Shown here: piece by piece, positions 6,361-6,542 of the stretch
Layout: each line of letters begins with the position of its first letter
How positions within the stretch are numbered: position 1 is the stretch's first letter
Source of the DNA: Nitrospira sp.
GTDB taxonomy: Bacteria; Nitrospirota; Nitrospiria; Nitrospirales; Nitrospiraceae
DNA length: 6,542 bases
Direction: 5' to 3'
Assembly: GCA_020697375.1 (NCBI GenBank)
Contig: JAJFBJ010000154.1
Location: 1 to 6,542, forward strand
The notes under the pieces: generated by a model
Seen by the model: only the letters and a program-made list of their open reading frames with translations
What the model was told of the DNA's origin: nothing
Databases searched by the model: none
Program-made: the position numbers and the translations under genes

Positions 6361-6388
6361 CACGGCAAGTACTATGAAGCCGTGTTTT
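6361..6388 (+). terminator. Terminator-like hairpin in the leader of the NusG-like gene
   Basis: CACGGC (6361-6366) pairs with GCCGTG (6379-6384) around a 12-nt loop, with five of six pairs G-C, followed at once by TTTT (6385-6388) and then GT. This is a short rho-independent terminator shape read on the plus strand. It sits about 55 nt before the GTG start of the NusG-like gene, where it could act as an attenuator of that gene or end a transcript from upstream. The stem is short and the T tract is only four, so termination efficiency is doubtful. Confidence 0.35.
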
Positions 6389-6417
6389 GTGATCCATAAC
6401 TAAGTGTGGAAGTCCTA

Positions 6418-6447
6418 ATGGGACCGAAAGGGCGAAGCTGTGAGTGA
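6418..6447 (+). other. Possible 9-codon upstream ORF overlapping the NusG-like start
   Basis: ATG at 6418 preceded by GGAAG (6408-6412) at 5-nt spacing encodes MGPKGRSCE and stops at TGA 6445-6447, a few bases inside the NusG-like gene in another frame. If translated, its stop would release ribosomes at the GTG start and could couple or dampen initiation. Such short frames are common by chance. Confidence 0.25.
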
Positions 6448-6542
6448 AGTAGAGGTAGCGAAGACCGGCCCGCAGCCTTGTCAATGGTTCGCCATTCAAA
6501 CACGTTCTCGACACGAAAAGGTTGTTGAAAGTCATCTGGAAA
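6440..6542 (+). CDS. NusG/RfaH-like transcription antitermination protein, N-terminal part (3' end outside window)
   Basis: Thirty-four codons are present. After a short polar lead (SEVEVAKTGPQPCQ) comes W-F-A-I-Q-T-R-S-R-H-E-K (16-27), the start of the NusG N-terminal (NGN) domain: first strand, then the R-x-E-K segment that begins helix one. Specialised NusG paralogues such as RfaH, UpxY and LoaP bind RNA polymerase and promote elongation through long surface-polysaccharide or secondary-metabolite operons. The motif form W-x-x-x-x-T-R-x-x-x-E-K is typical of these paralogues as well as of NusG. A paralogue is favoured because no secE or ribosomal-protein gene is next to it and a sugar operon is close (inference). 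The GTG start is chosen because an in-frame TAA lies at 6416-6418 and an AAAGGG site is about 8 nt upstream. Only the first strand and helix are visible, so the family call is good but the subgroup is not settled. Confidence 0.75.
   Translation, partial: MSEVEVAKTGPQPCQWFAIQTRSRHEKVVESHLE

Larger units (their letters stand above)
5585..6439. other. 855-nt divergent intergenic region without a supported gene
   Basis: This stretch lies between the minus-strand secreted-protein gene and the plus-strand NusG-like gene, so it must hold promoters for both. It looks more A/T-rich than the operon, especially around 5770-5810 and 6060-6210. Open frames occur on both strands, the longest a minus-strand frame at 5818-6192. 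None has a convincing ribosome site, recognisable motif or gene-like composition. I see no tRNA, CRISPR array or insertion-sequence ends. What can be pointed to is a few short inverted repeats, a 9-bp tandem duplication and a terminator-like hairpin, listed separately. It could be a long leader, the scar of lost genes, or hold an unrecognised RNA. Confidence 0.6.

Noticed and set aside
6454..6460. GGTAGCG, the core of the RfaH ops element, at the start of the NusG-like gene.
   Set aside because: It falls on codons 5-7 of the gene (E-V-A), lacks the rest of the ops/JUMPStart consensus, and is expected downstream of a promoter in a target operon leader, so it is probably coincidence.

Overview
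The window holds the end of one gene, a compact five-gene nucleotide-sugar operon, one short secreted-protein gene facing it, a long non-coding stretch, and the first codons of a NusG/RfaH-type regulator. The gene content (LPS or exopolysaccharide sugar activation, a PilZ protein, a NusG-like antiterminator and a signal-peptide protein) suggests a Gram-negative environmental bacterium. The general look is compatible with Nitrospirota or a similar phylum, but that placement is only an impression and nothing here proves it.

Layout. Positions 1-214 are the C-terminal part of a PilZ (c-di-GMP-binding) domain protein. Positions 249-5223 are five co-directional genes with very short spacing: glucose-1-phosphate cytidylyltransferase (rfbF), an FAD-dependent oxidoreductase of the L-2-hydroxyglutarate oxidase (LhgO) type, an extended SDR epimerase/dehydratase-family protein, an RmlC/RfbC-type sugar epimerase, and a Rossmann oxidoreductase with a C-terminal SAF domain (predicted homoserine-dehydrogenase-like family). 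Gaps are 6 nt, a 4-nt ATGA overlap, 53 nt and 21 nt. Convergent to this block, on the minus strand, lies a signal-peptide protein (5096-5584) whose 3' end overlaps the SAF gene by 128 bp and may be frameshifted. Positions 5585-6439 hold no gene I can support, only a few inverted and direct repeats and a terminator-like hairpin. At 6440 a NusG-like gene begins and runs off the window.

How it may work together. RfbF makes CDP-glucose. The RmlC-type enzyme would epimerise a 4-keto-6-deoxy sugar, and the SDR would reduce, epimerise or otherwise modify it. The usual CDP-glucose 4,6-dehydratase (RfbG) is not in the window, so it must be elsewhere or the route differs. The LhgO-like flavoenzyme and the SAF-domain oxidoreductase are not part of the textbook 3,6-dideoxyhexose pathway. 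Their tight linkage to rfbF and rfbC suggests a non-canonical activated sugar or sugar-linked side group destined for a surface glycan. This is the part of the window most likely to be under-described. The PilZ gene on one side and the NusG-like gene on the other fit a surface-polysaccharide locus controlled by c-di-GMP and by processive antitermination, but both regulatory links are inference.
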